Positions 1 to 10,605 of a DNA stretch of 64,000 nucleotides are shown piece after piece. The notes under the pieces were generated by a model, which saw nothing but the letters and a program-made list of their open reading frames with translations, searched no databases and had not been told where the DNA came from. The DNA is from Aphis gossypii (lineage: Eukaryota > Arthropoda > Insecta > Hemiptera > Aphididae). The position numbers and the translations under genes are program-made. Each line of letters starts with the position of its first letter. The stretch's first letter is position 1. The stretch spans positions 63,194,806 through 63,258,805 of the forward strand of contig NC_065531.1 of NCBI RefSeq assembly GCF_020184175.1, in the 5' to 3' direction.

Positions 1-551
1 ATTACAAAATATAAAACAATATTATTCAAAAAATCATAAAAAATGCGTACTTAGGTGTATACATAATAAAATGTATACCAAATCAAAAAAGCGAGCAAGT
101 AGTTAACCGCTCTGTTATATAATAGCTAGATGACATTTGGAAATTTCCATATTTTCAGCATATTTTTTGTTATAAATGTTGATGAACAATTATTCACTCA
201 TTAAAAATTATTGAATATTTAATACAGAGCTGCTCGTAAGTTTTTCATTTATCAATAAAAAGTTTTGAAAATTTAGTGTCATAATACCTTTTTTTATAAG
301 CGATTAAATTTAAAATGTTGATAAAATTCGTCTTAGTGAATAGTGACCAAGGTATACTCAAACATACAACAAAAATTGTATAGCTATTCATTTTTTGGAA
401 ATAATTTTCAGGATAAAAAGAAGATAGAAAAACTATCTTTCACTATGGTGAAAATGATATGAAAAATTAATACCTAAGAATAAAAATGTATATAAATCAC
501 ATGAAGATACTATCAATTTATTATAACTTCATAATTAATATATTATAAATA

Positions 552-720
552 GAGCTCGGATAAGCAACAAAAAAAGCACACGATTGTTTTAAAAATATAC
601 AAAAAAAGAAGCATGGGTATTAATTTATTTTTTTAAAAAAAAAAAACAAAAAAAAGTATGACCAAAAATTAACATGAACTAGGTATAAAAATGAATAAGA
701 AAAAATTTGAAAAATTAATT
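552..720. repeat. Dispersed repeat, copy 1 (AAGCAAC..AAAAGCACA family)
   Basis: Shares an ordered series of blocks with 12225-12360: GGATAAGCAAC / AATAAGCAAC, then AAAAGCACACGATTGTTTT / AAAAGCACAAGATTGTTTT, then AAAAAAGAAGCAT, then ACCAAAAATTAA and AAAATGAATAA. Order and spacing agree, so the two are copies of one interspersed repeat. No ends or target duplication could be fixed. Confidence 0.6.
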
Positions 721-734
721 TAAATTAAAAAAAA

Positions 735-1450
735 GTCGGCTAGTGGGTACCGCTCTGCTGTACATTAGGGGGTGGGGTGGACCTCGGACTAGGGTAGGTT
801 AAATTTGAATGCAATGATAGGAATCAATGTATACGAAAAACGATTCTGAACGGAGATAATTTGTCAGTCTAGAATATTTAACGTTAGATATAAACATTTT
901 ATGAATTTTGAACTACAAAATAATTTGCAAATATTCATGATTTTGACGAGTTTTTGTCAAAATTTGAACTTCAAAGGCTAATAAAAAAAAAATTATGCCT
1001 ATGTATTCTTATAATTTTTTTATCGCTATAAGAATAACTTATGAGGAACTTTGTATTAATTTTTCAAATATTTTTACTCCGCCAAAAAAATTTTATCGAC
1101 ACTTCAAAAAAAAATTCTTAGGAAAATTGAAAATTTTATTTGTCTATAATTAGCTCAAAAAAAGTCAAAATATTTTGAAAATTAAATCACGTAAAGAAAA
1201 TGACAATTTAAATAACTGGTAAAATTTTTAAGTATTTACGACTTATACTATTTGAATAACAACAAATATCAAAAATCGTTTGAGGCTAAACCGTTATTTA
1301 ACGCGGTTTTGTAAAAATTTAAATTTCAAACACTCATAAAATGTTTTTGTCTGAATCCGGTATTAAAAAAAAAACACCCACATCATTGTAAAATCATACA
1401 TCCATCACTCCGTTCAGAATCTAAAAGGTTTTCAGTCAGATGTCCAGTTT
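735..1450. repeat. Inverted-repeat-bearing dispersed element
   Basis: GATTCTGAACGGAG at 842-855 is matched by its exact inverse CTCCGTTCAGAATC at 1408-1421, bracketing about 570 bp of AT-rich sequence. The left flank (GTCGGCTAGTGGGTACCGC at about 735) is unusually GC-rich. A diverged relative may exist at about 38521-39300, which shares AACGATTCAGATAATG and a similar run of AT-rich phrases. Probably a non-autonomous transposon; class unknown. Confidence 0.5.
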
Positions 1451-2689
1451 TTAAAATTAAAAAAGTTGGCAACCCTAACTTTAATAATAATCAACGCCTA
1501 TAGCCGGAAACGCTGAAGCTATAAGTATGAAATTTGGACGGTAGGTTTCTTTTGTGATGTAGACACCCACTTAGAAAGGATTTATCAAAATTTTGATTTT
1601 AAAAGGTTGAAATTGGTAAAAATATGTTAAAAATAAAATAAGTCAGCTCCATCTATAAAAACCACGAAATGGCACATTATTGTATCTTATCGACCGTAGA
1701 AAAAAAAATTAATATAACTGAAACTTAAGGATTAGAAATTATAAGCTTAAGTACATCTCGCGAACTCTGCAATCTACCATAGAGAGCACGGATTTTAAAA
1801 CGATAAAAAAACTAAAAATAAGCAATAAAGCTGTCTAAAACTTCCAAAAAAGCTATGAAAAAGTATCAAAAATAGGTTTTAAAAAATATATTTATCACAA
1901 AAAAAAAAAAAAATATTAAAATTATTTATGAGTTAATATGATTACTTTTAAAAAAAGGTAAGTATTATAATAAATTTACTTACAAGCCTGCTTCTATAAA
2001 CGATTTCTACTGTATATAAATACTTAAAATTAATCAATTTAATATTTTAATAATAAAAATCCAACAACTGCAATAAAAGAAACATACATTGATTATTATT
2101 TATTCAGTAGCAGGTAATATTAGAGATCAATTAATTCTTATTTGAAATGCTAAATTGAATATTTTAATATAATATAGTGTAGAATGTATTAAAAATGTCC
2201 AAAAAATCACAAAAAAAGCAAATAAATAAAATAAAATGTCGTCTATAGTAGTATAGTAGAATAAATCAAATTTGTAGCTGACATAGCTTCGTTTTAAAGT
2301 AATAAAGGCAAATGCCTTCAAAATACGTACTCTAATCATTAAAGTCTCACATTCAACGCCAAGCTTAATGGCTACAATATAACCTAACTAATAAATGTAA
2401 AATCTGAACAACGATAGATCGAGGCTTGCAATTTATACATTGTACATTCGTACCACAAATTAAGTGTGCAATAAGAAAGAATTTTACAAAATTCGCATTT
2501 AAAGTGGTGCTTGTACGAGTTTTTTGAGATTTAAAATGGTCAATGTGACAATGTCTAAGTTCTGAACACCGTTAAACCCAATATTAAATAACAAATTAAA
2601 CAAAGTTTGAATCATATTACAGAATTGGCACTTTTAACGGGCAAAGAAGTGTATAGTACGGGGTAAGCTAGTATATAATAATATATTAA

Positions 2690-3398
2690 AATAATTGTTT
2701 AGAGTGTACTAACCTATACTTAAGTAATCGCCCACGACCCACCTCAGTAATAGAATCGACGATGAATTAATTATTATTGTCGACGTACATGAGATGTGAC
2801 AAGTGACAACGACTCGGTGCTTTGAACGGTTCCGCGGGACTTGAAGCATACATCACTGCGTTCAAACTACGACTGACGAACTTAGTCTTGAGACTCGAGT
2901 AGCTGAGATAAGTTAAAACGCATTTAATAATAATAATAAATTAATAACCAATAGAAAAATAGTATAATAAGTCTTCAGCGCGCTGATTGGCTGTATGATG
3001 CGAAAGCCCACAAAATACCATACCCAAATGTTATTGTTTAATAATCATTATATTATTATTATTATTATTATATAATAAATATATATTATTTATTTATATT
3101 TTATTATAATATATTTCACGAGTGTAAAAATAATGATATTAGTGTGAGAAAAAAATTGTTTTTATTATCTTTAAGTATATTTATGATAATTTATAAACAT
3201 CTTTACTTACTAGATATTATTTTACTTAAGTATAACTTATATCTTATACCGTATAAGGTATGTAGTTAAACTTTATGTCCTTAGGGCTTAGAGCATTTTA
3301 TGATCGAAAATAGCTAAGCCTATATTATGAGACATAGAAACAGCCCCACAATTTACAAACAACTATCCAAGGGGGCAGAGCACGCGGGCGACAGCTAG
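2690..3398 (+). mobile_element. Helitron-like element, 5'-truncated copy
   Basis: Aligns through most of its length with 42280-42929: AATCGCCCACGAC, GAGATGTGACAAG, CTCGGTGCTTTGAACGGT, ACTACGACTGACGAA, CTTGAGACTCGA, ACCAATAGAAAA, GATGCGAAAGCCCACAAAA and a shared 3' end. It ends in CTAG (3395-3398) followed by T, the rolling-circle Helitron 3' signature. The left end seen in the other copy (TCTATACTAC) is absent, so the 5' part is lost. No Rep/helicase coding sequence is present. Confidence 0.7.
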
Positions 3399-3809
3399 TT
3401 TATATAGGTATATTACCATTCATATAATAGAATACAAGACAGTAGTGTAAAAAGTTTGGTGGTGTTCCAGAGCATTAGAGCAAAACAGACTACATGGGTG
3501 AGGTGGTTGTTTTAAATACTTAAAAAAACTTCACTTCAGTTGTATAGTTCGAAAATATTTCGTCGTACATCACCATCAGCATCAGTGTCCCCGACAATCT
3601 ACAGTTGGTGGTAGAGACAATATAGGTACCTATACAACATAGGTGTACCTAACAGGTATAATCATGCGTCCAAGACTGAAATTGCCTTCCCGCGCGAGCC
3701 ACACATACTATTTTTTGTCATGCTAAATTTATGCGTCATGCAAGGAGGTAAATATATATTTAGTCATGATCAAAAGTACCTATATGTTTTGTAAGGATCG
3801 TGGTATATA
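3399..3809. other. Spacer, no gene recognised
   Basis: Moderately AT-rich sequence between the truncated Helitron and the GC-rich island. It has a few short GC patches (for example around 3690-3705) but no reading frame, repeat pair or RNA gene that can be supported. Confidence 0.4.
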
Positions 3810-3940
3810 TTTCAGTTTCTGATTGTCCATTTCGGTGCAGAAGTGACAAAAAAGACTTTCCGTTAGTTATATGCACTTATGCGTAACGGATAAAAAGTAA
3901 AAACAATGTGGAACTTGTGAAAGACTTGCCGGCCAAGGAT

Positions 3941-4054
3941 ATGGCGGAAATCAATATCGTGGTAGAAGACCTGGAGGTTGCAGAGCTTGACCCGTCGTAC
4001 CGAAACATCAAAATCACTCGGAGAGTGGTTTGCGGCTGCGTGGGAAAGCGTTAA
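3941..4054 (+). CDS. Short ORF of unknown function in a GC-rich island
   Basis: ATG at 3941 opens a 37-codon frame (begins MAEINIVVEDLEVAELDP, ends VCGCVGKR) closed by TAA at 4052-4054. The same frame is open upstream to a TAA near 3890. Composition is protein-like and much less AT-biased than the flanks. A separate frame at 3816-3866, directly after an acceptor-like TATATTTCAG, is also protein-like, which suggests decayed or spliced exons. No family was recognised; it may be a gene fragment. Confidence 0.25.
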   Translation: MAEINIVVEDLEVAELDPSYRNIKITRRVVCGCVGKR

Positions 4055-4079
4055 AGCGTCTTGCATTGCGCCAAGGCAC

Positions 4080-4250
4080 TATAAATGTATATATTCCATA
4101 GTGTCTTAGTTGCGCTTGTGCTACGTACGTTGAGACGACATTCGCAGGAACTACCTTTCCTCCTTCTCTTCACCGAAGACAACTGACAGGACAACAGCGA
4201 CACAGAGCGAGCAACGGGAAGTCAGGGGCGAAACCTGATATGGGAAAAGG
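4080..4250 (+). promoter_or_regulatory. Promoter plus first-exon-like segment
   Basis: A TATA-like ACTATAAATG (about 4079-4088) is followed by a GC-richer leader with a pyrimidine tract (CCTTTCCTCCTTCTCTTC) and no ATG until 4240. There ATGGGAAAAG is followed directly by GTACGT, a plausible donor. The encoded M-G-K plus a trailing G is how elongation factor 1-alpha begins (MGKEKTH), but many proteins start this way. No matching downstream exon exists on the plus strand before the antisense enolase gene, so this is either an unrelated promoter or a duplicated 5' gene fragment. Confidence 0.3.
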
Positions 4251-4469
4251 TACGTCGAACTCTATTTTTCATCCAGAGGCGGCGAGGCGATCCGTAGTCG
4301 GCCGTGTCGTGTTTCCGGTGGTCGCTGTCAATTCCGCAGCTTCAAATCTTGGCCTCGCCTGCCACCTGGTGATTGTCGCATTGGGCGCCCGAGCCAAACG
4401 AGCCCACGGTCCTCGTCTTCCCGTGGGACCGGTCGTGAGAATGCTACAGACCAGTGATCTATAGTATAC

Positions 4470-5284
4470 TCGCATCTTGCATCAAAACCTTTCTAGTTTA
4501 TTGTGTTGTCCTGCCGATGTACTTTTTTACCCCTTTGTTCTATTTTTATTACTTGTTTTTCTGTTTTTCATTGTTTAAATTACCTTTTGTTCATACATGT
4601 TTTTTTTATTTATCAAAATTATTAACCTTTGCGTTGAAAACGTATTTATTTATTTATTGTCTTTTATTTTAATATTATCAGCAATAACTACTAAATATTG
4701 TTCAACTCATGTTTGTTTTCAAAAAAGGAATTTATTTTTTATTTATTTATTTCCTGAATGTTTTGATTTGTTTGTTAAAATGTTAAATATACATGTTATA
4801 ATTGTGTTTACAAATAATTATTGTTTTTATTTCATATTTTTGAGTATATAAATCAGTTGTTAAAAAAAAATGACTTTCAAGAGATTAAAATGAAGAAGCA
4901 GCTAAAGTAGGTTCAATAGTTTGTAGTTAACTAACTAGTACAAAGTCACTGGGAAAACTGTTTGAAAAATGACGTTTAAAGTTTTTTTTTTTTTTTAGTG
5001 GACATACAGATATTATTGGTCCATTATAAAATCTAAATTATTCATTAATATAATATATTATTATGAGCTACAAGGTACTGGGTTAGATTAAATTCGACCT
5101 ATTAAAAAAAAAAAATAAATTTAAATTCATTATAACATTTTTTATAATCAATATTATATAAACTTAATTAAAATTGTTTTTATACAATATGATTCTATAC
5201 AGACAAACTGGTTTTTTACAAAAATAAATTTTCTACATAAACTTTAAGATAATTGGTTGAACATTTTACAAATATATTTTATAG
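4470..5284. other. Spacer between the GC-rich island and the enolase stop
   Basis: T-rich, low-complexity DNA; the two plus-strand ORFs here (4454-4672 and 4597-4851) are Phe/Leu/Tyr-rich readings of it. The right part, about 5100-5284, must contain the enolase 3' UTR on the minus strand. No canonical AATAAA was found close to the stop. Confidence 0.5.
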
Positions 5285-8200
5285 TTAATTGCAAGCTTGT
5301 GGATTACGGAAATTCTTTCCAGCATACTTGGCATTGCTGCCCAGTTCTTCTTCGATACGAAGTATTTGGTTATACTTGGCAAGACGTTCAGAACGGCAAG
5401 GAGCTCCAGTCTTAATCTAAAATTATTATTTAATTATGAATAATAAAAATATAAAGGATAGTATAGTCAGATTCTGACAGTATAAAACCTTTTGTTGATA
5501 TTTAAAAACTTACTTGTCCTGTACTCAATCCCACAACTAAATCAGCGATGAATGTATCTTCAGTTTCGCCTGAACGATGAGATACCATTGTACCCCATCC
5601 ATTATTTTTAGCTAACAAATGTGCATCAATGGATTCAGTAACAGTACCAATCTGGTTGACTTTAAGCAACAAACAGTTGCAAGCTTTTTTTTCTACTGCT
5701 TCAGCAATACGTGTTGGATTGGTTACAGTTAAATCATCACCAACAATCTTTAATATCCACAAATCAAAATATATTTAATATTGCAAAATAATAAATATTA
5801 TAAAACCTAAACAATAATACATTATTAAACAAAATAAAGGTTTAATTTATTGCATTTAGAATAAGGTATAGAAACTACTACCAACAATTATTTAAAACAA
5901 ATAATTATTTTTCCATAGACCATACATGTACATACTACATTTTATCAAACATTTAAACTTAACCCCCCCCCAACTTATTTTCAATTATGTTATATTATTT
6001 AAAGAAAATTATTTTAAGTTAATATTAATTATACCAAAGATGTACATACATTTATGCATTATAAATATTAAGTATTTTTTCTGCATTTGGGTTTGTCATT
6101 CTCTTATTAAAAAACATGTGATATTAGGTTTCAGACTGGATCCCTTCAAGTTTATGTTAAGTATTTACAACTGAAATACTGAATAGGATTTTGTTTTTAT
6201 TTACTGTCAAACAGTATGATGTCATACTAATACGAAAATAATGATATTTAATATTTATTAATATTATTTTGTTTGATAATATAAAAAATTGCTAACAGTT
6301 AGTTAATTAAAGTTAGTAGGTACATTCCAAAAGAGTTAGTCATGTACTCAGGTCAGAAGACAAATCTGTGATATTGACTAATTTTAATTTATATTATTCT
6401 TTTCATTTATAAAAGTGAGTTACAATAATGAGAAGAGAGAACTAAGAAATGGCTAAAAATATTATTTATAAATTTGCACAAATACCTAGAAAAATATATT
6501 TAAAACCATTCATTTTTAATTTATATTTTTTTACTTGATAATACATATTATTAAATCATATTATTTAATAATTTATTCCATTGTTACAATATTACTATTA
6601 ACTATATATTTATATATTGATGTACCTATAGGCTATTTTATATTAAAACCATAAACATTTTTGTTGATTGATTTCATATTGTTAAAATCAATTATCTTTA
6701 ATGTTGTAATTTATAATTATATTTTATATTAAATTAACATATGACTTGTAGATATGGTGTGCAGGTAAACAATTTAATGCTCCCCAATTTAATACTAAAT
6801 GTACTAAATGTGTGCCTATGCTTCTTAAAAATTATTTAAAATTGAAATCTAATCTTTTTGAATAATACATAACTAATTTACTTGGATGTCAGTAGAAGAA
6901 GTAAGAGTAGACCATGCTTCCCAATGATCTTGATCAAATGGATCTTCAATTGAAACTATTGGAAACTCTTTAATAAATTCTTTGTACAAGTTTGTTAAAG
7001 CTTCAGTTGAGATGATTTGACTTTTATCTTTACTGTCTGACTTATTTTTGAAATCTAAGTCATACTTTCCATCACTGCATTTATCATAAAAGTTAAATAG
7101 TATACAATTAAAGAAATAATAAAAAAAAATTAACAACATTAATTGACCTACACATAGAACTCAGAAGCAGCGACATCCATTCCAATTACAACTTTTCCTT
7201 TGTATCCAGCATTTTCAATAGCTGTTTCGATTAAGCGCAAACCTTCTTTATTTTCAAGAATATTTGGAGCAAAACCACCTTCATCACCAACTGCTGTAGC
7301 ATCCAATCCAAATTTTGCTTTGATAACATTCTTAAGATTGTGGTATACTTCAGATCCAATTTTCATAGCTTCAGTGAAAGAACTTGCTCCTATTTATAAA
7401 TATTTGTTTAAAATTAAGTTAATTACAGAAAATGAAAGTTGAACAAGTTAATATATAAAAATAATAAACTTTGATGCTTAGTATTTATATTAATATTTTA
7501 GTTAATTACCAGTAGGCAAAATCATAAATTCTTGCATAGCCAACTTATTTCCTGCATGAGAACCACCATTAATAACATTAAAAGCTGGAACAGGCAAAAT
7601 AATTTCTTTGTTTCCAGCTAAGTCAGCAATATGTCTAAAAATGTCAAAATAATTATGATTAATTTTTAAAATAATTGAATATTTAAATATTTACTTGTAA
7701 AGAGGAATGCCTTTCTTGAAAGCACCTGCTTTAGCTACAGCTAATGAAACTCCCAAAATAGCATTGGCACCAAGCTTAGATTTATTTGGAGTTCCATCCA
7801 ATTTTAACATAATATCATCAATAGCTCTTTGTTCAGTAACTATGAGTCCCTATAAAAAAAATAAATAATTATACTATTAGTTAATAGTAAATTATTAGTT
7901 TATAGGTCTATAGTAGGTCTATATTCCAGGGGAATGAATCTGGTAGGGGAAGGTTGAGCATATGATAAACATTGTTTCCATTTATTATTACTATTATTAA
8001 TAATAGTTGTAATTAATTAAACAAAACTATATCTTTAAAAAAAAAAAAAAACACAAAATTTAAACTAATTTAAATTAACTCAGCTACATGAAGATGTTAT
8101 AGTAATATGTTAGTTTAATAATTAAATAATCTTTAATTACCGCTTTAATGAGAGCAGGAGCAATGATGTTGTTTATGTTATTAACAGCAGTATTTACACC

Positions 8201-8444
8201 TTTACCAAGATAATTGCACTTCTCATTATCACGAAGTTCTAATGCTTCATATATACCAGTACTAGCACCAGAGGGTACTGCTGCGCGGAAACATGGTCCA
8301 TTGTCAATGGTTAGGTCAACCTATTTATGAATTATTAAATATATTCAATTTGGTAATAGAACTATAAAAATAAATATTTACTTCGACAGTGGGATTACCC
8401 CTGGAATCAAAAATTGAACGAGCCACAATCTTTGAAATAGGCAT
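5285..8444 (-). CDS. Eno: Enolase (2-phosphoglycerate dehydratase), complete, 8 coding exons
   Basis: Cytosolic glycolytic enzyme converting 2-phosphoglycerate to phosphoenolpyruvate, with magnesium as cofactor. Coding exons in transcript order: 8444-8382, 8320-8141, 7849-7695, 7634-7510, 7389-7152, 7074-6882, 5747-5514 and 5416-5285. All introns have GT..AG ends and phases agree, giving 1320 nt and 439 residues, close to the usual 433-434. The start MPISKIVARSIFDSRGNP fits the family N-terminus. Visible landmarks are the catalytic loop PSGAST (37-42), GGSHAGN with His159, GDEGGF with Glu211, the metal ligands in GMDV (Asp246), SIEDPFDQ (295-302) and GDDLTV (321-326), then LLLKVNQ with Lys347, SHRSGETED (374-382) and Lys398 in the last exon. 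A lysine/serine-rich stretch after YDLDFKN (about 264-273) accounts for the slightly greater length. No catalytic residue is missing. The gene converges on nothing recognisable downstream. The longest intron (5748-6881) holds only AT-rich DNA. Confidence 0.97.
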
Positions 8445-8493
8445 GTTGTTTTTGTTACAAGAAACTTGGTTGCTGTTTGAAGTTTGCAAATGT
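8445..8493 (-). other. Enolase 5' UTR, part adjoining the start codon
   Basis: On the minus strand a pyrimidine-containing tract ending TGTACTTAG (AG at 8495-8494) precedes 49 nt of leader that runs into ATG at 8444-8442. The leader has no ATG of its own, so the first ATG is the enolase start. The acceptor implies at least one upstream non-coding exon, most simply the one near 10.3 kb. Confidence 0.6.
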
Positions 8494-8495
8494 CT

Positions 8496-10261
8496 AAGTA
8501 CAATAATTAAATGATTGGTTAATACAATTTTTTAGGTGTTCAAACACTTCAAACTGATAATAAATTACACATTTATACTCTGTTCAAAATAAGAAAGGCT
8601 TGTGGTAGCCAGCTTCTGCACATGGGTGTAGTTTCACTAAAACTGGATCGGTTGAACTGAGTCGGTAGAGTAGGTAAATAATGGTAAAGAACGACCGCTG
8701 GCAACAAAAATTGGTTGCCGCCGCAGGCGTTTCTTATTTTGAATAAAGTATATATAGTAATATTAGAATGGCCAAATTGCCATATATTGATATAAATATA
8801 ATATTTATCATTGATACAAAAAGTTATAAAAATGAATAATATAATTTTAATTTCAATATACTAAAATTAATAATTATGAAGTCATAAATTAATAATAATC
8901 AAAATAGGAGTCCATTTTATTAAAAATTAATTAATGCTACTATGAAGATTAAACTAAAACTATGTGGTGAATAAAATTGATAAATTTAATTTGATAACCA
9001 AAATAAAAAAAAAAATAAAATAAAGGACTATTATTTAGGAAAAGGAAACATACAAACCTAGAAAGTATTAATTTTAAATAAGAATAATTCTGCTTGAAGT
9101 TCAATAAATATTTACAAGGTGCCATCATAAATAAATTTTGAATTCTGAGGACAAAATAATGTAACCATCAAAATACATTAATATTTTAATTTTTAAAGGA
9201 TTAAAAACAACACAACTTATGTCATATTTGATATTATATACATAGGACATAATTTATAGGCAAGTTGTAAGTGGTATATTTTATTTTGTAAAAATATTGC
9301 ATACTTGAGAATAATTTAGTACTCAATATTTAGATATTAAGTATTATATGTTATTTTTTGAATCAAACTGAAGAAAATGTTACCTATATTAAATATAAAT
9401 AAAACAGTATATTATATTATGTTGAATTCCATATTGCAACAAAGCCTCTAATAACATTTCTAAAAGCTTATAAGAATATTTTCTTTTATTGTCAAATAAA
9501 TAAGATTGATTTTATTTTATCAAAATATTATTATTTAATAGTAGAGTACTGGATGTCCTTATGTCTCCTAGCAGTCCCTTTGATACACACAAAAAAAATA
9601 TTGGAATATTTATAAATTATGTGTATAACTATTACAAAATTTGTATTTATCATTTAGATATAACTTGCATTCAAATAGATAGAAGGTTTAATTTTCTTGT
9701 TAATTTGTTATTACTTATTAGTAATCATCATGTACAAATATCAACTACAATAACAAAAAATCTTAACATCAAAATATAAATTTATACTTAGGAGTTAAAT
9801 GAAGATCAAAAATATGAACTCCACAAATGAATCGAGGTTGAATCTAATAACCTTAAATCATCTTATTTTTCTACCTGTAACTATACCGCTCAACAAAATT
9901 AACTAATACTATTAAACTTATCATACAACAATACAATCTTTAGAATTTCAGTGTAATGTATAAATACATAATAATACATAATCGGAGTTTAAGCTATAAA
10001 TATGACCAAAACTAGACACAATAAACTATATTATAATAATATACCTATATGAGAAATAAGATAAAAGCTATATCACAATACATATATTAAAAAAGTTTGA
10101 ATAGACAAGTATTGCAAGTAAGTATAATATGCATATCATTTTTATTTATTAGACAATTTGGACAAGACTGCAGTGACTAGTGATGGTATTAAAATATAAA
10201 TAGTCTTAACTCTTAATAATACTAAAAGTAGGTACTTTATTTATATTATTTGGATACTTAC
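8496..10261 (-). other. Enolase 5' UTR intron
   Basis: AT-rich intron between the proposed non-coding exon 1 and the acceptor at 8495. It holds the small MITE at 8576-8751. No other coding-like stretch was recognised. Confidence 0.4.
8576..8751. mobile_element. Small MITE with TA target duplication in enolase intron 1
   Basis: Terminal inverted repeats of about 22 bp: the left end reads TACTCTGTTCAAAATAAGAA and the reverse complement of the right end reads TACTTTATTCAAAATAAGAA. They bracket about 175 bp that is more GC-rich (TTGCCGCCGCAGG) than the surroundings. Flanking TA dinucleotides on both sides suggest a Tc1/mariner-type TA duplication. No transposase is encoded, so it is non-autonomous. 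The family assignment is tentative. Confidence 0.6.
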
Positions 10262-10325
10262 TGGTGGATGGCAGTAAATAGCGACTTGCTGATGAATGAA
10301 ATAACGTTAAATCTCAGTGTCGGGT
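10262..10325 (-). other. Probable first (non-coding) exon of enolase
   Basis: The minus strand shows an excellent donor, CCACCA followed by GTAAGTAT (GTAAGT at 10261-10256), ending a short GC-richer leader. An AT-rich TATA-like run (about 10330-10352) lies just upstream on the minus strand, so transcription may begin near 10310-10325. It is placed as enolase exon 1 because the next good minus-strand acceptor that reaches a gene is at 8495. The exact transcription start is inferred. Confidence 0.45.
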
Positions 10326-10444
10326 GGAAATGTAATATATATATTGTATAATACTTAATACTATAATATGGGAAATTGAGAAATGCTCTGGCCGACTTTT
10401 TATCTATTTTTTATGATCTGTATCAACCTTCGGCCATAGAAACT

Positions 10445-10470
10445 ATAGACTTATAATATTATAAGTCTAT
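10445..10470. repeat. Perfect 26-bp palindrome
   Basis: ATAGACTTATAAT is followed immediately by its exact reverse complement, with no loop. It lies about 130 bp upstream of the proposed enolase start and 45 bp from a second long hairpin. It could extrude as a cruciform or be the fused ends of a deleted inverted-repeat element. Confidence 0.8.
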
Positions 10471-10514
10471 GGATATAATACTAATACACGCGCCTTATCA
10501 GTTATCATATACTT

Positions 10515-10554
10515 GTACGCACGAACTACTACATATAGTAGTTCGTGCTTGTAC
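10515..10554. repeat. Long hairpin upstream of enolase
   Basis: The left arm GTACGCACGAACTACTA pairs with a right arm whose reverse complement is GTACAAGCACGAACTACTA. That is about 17 paired bases with a two-base bulge and a loop of about 4 nt. The arms are clearly richer in GC than their surroundings. Confidence 0.75.
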
Positions 10555-10597
10555 GTCTTGTACACTGTACAGCATGTAGCCCACATGTTTAGTTCTA

Positions 10598-10605
10598 TGA
10601 CGTCA
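10598..10605. promoter_or_regulatory. CRE/ATF-type palindrome TGACGTCA
   Basis: A perfect TGACGTCA octamer sits about 280 bp upstream of the proposed enolase start, in an otherwise AT-rich spacer. It matches the classic CREB/ATF site. Its use here is inference; an 8-mer can occur by chance. Confidence 0.3.

Larger units (their letters stand above)
1..2689. other. Repeat-rich intergenic DNA, no gene recognised
   Basis: Very AT-rich, with poly-A/T runs. It contains two dispersed repeats (about 552-720 and 735-1450). The 70-codon minus-strand ORF at 2127-2339 is a hydrophobic, low-complexity reading with no recognisable domain and was not called. Confidence 0.6.

Noticed and set aside
3863..4066. 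67-codon minus-strand ORF
   Set aside because: Opposite-strand reading of the GC-rich island; the plus-strand frame is more protein-like.
7200..7442. 80-codon plus-strand ORF
   Set aside because: Antisense of an enolase exon.
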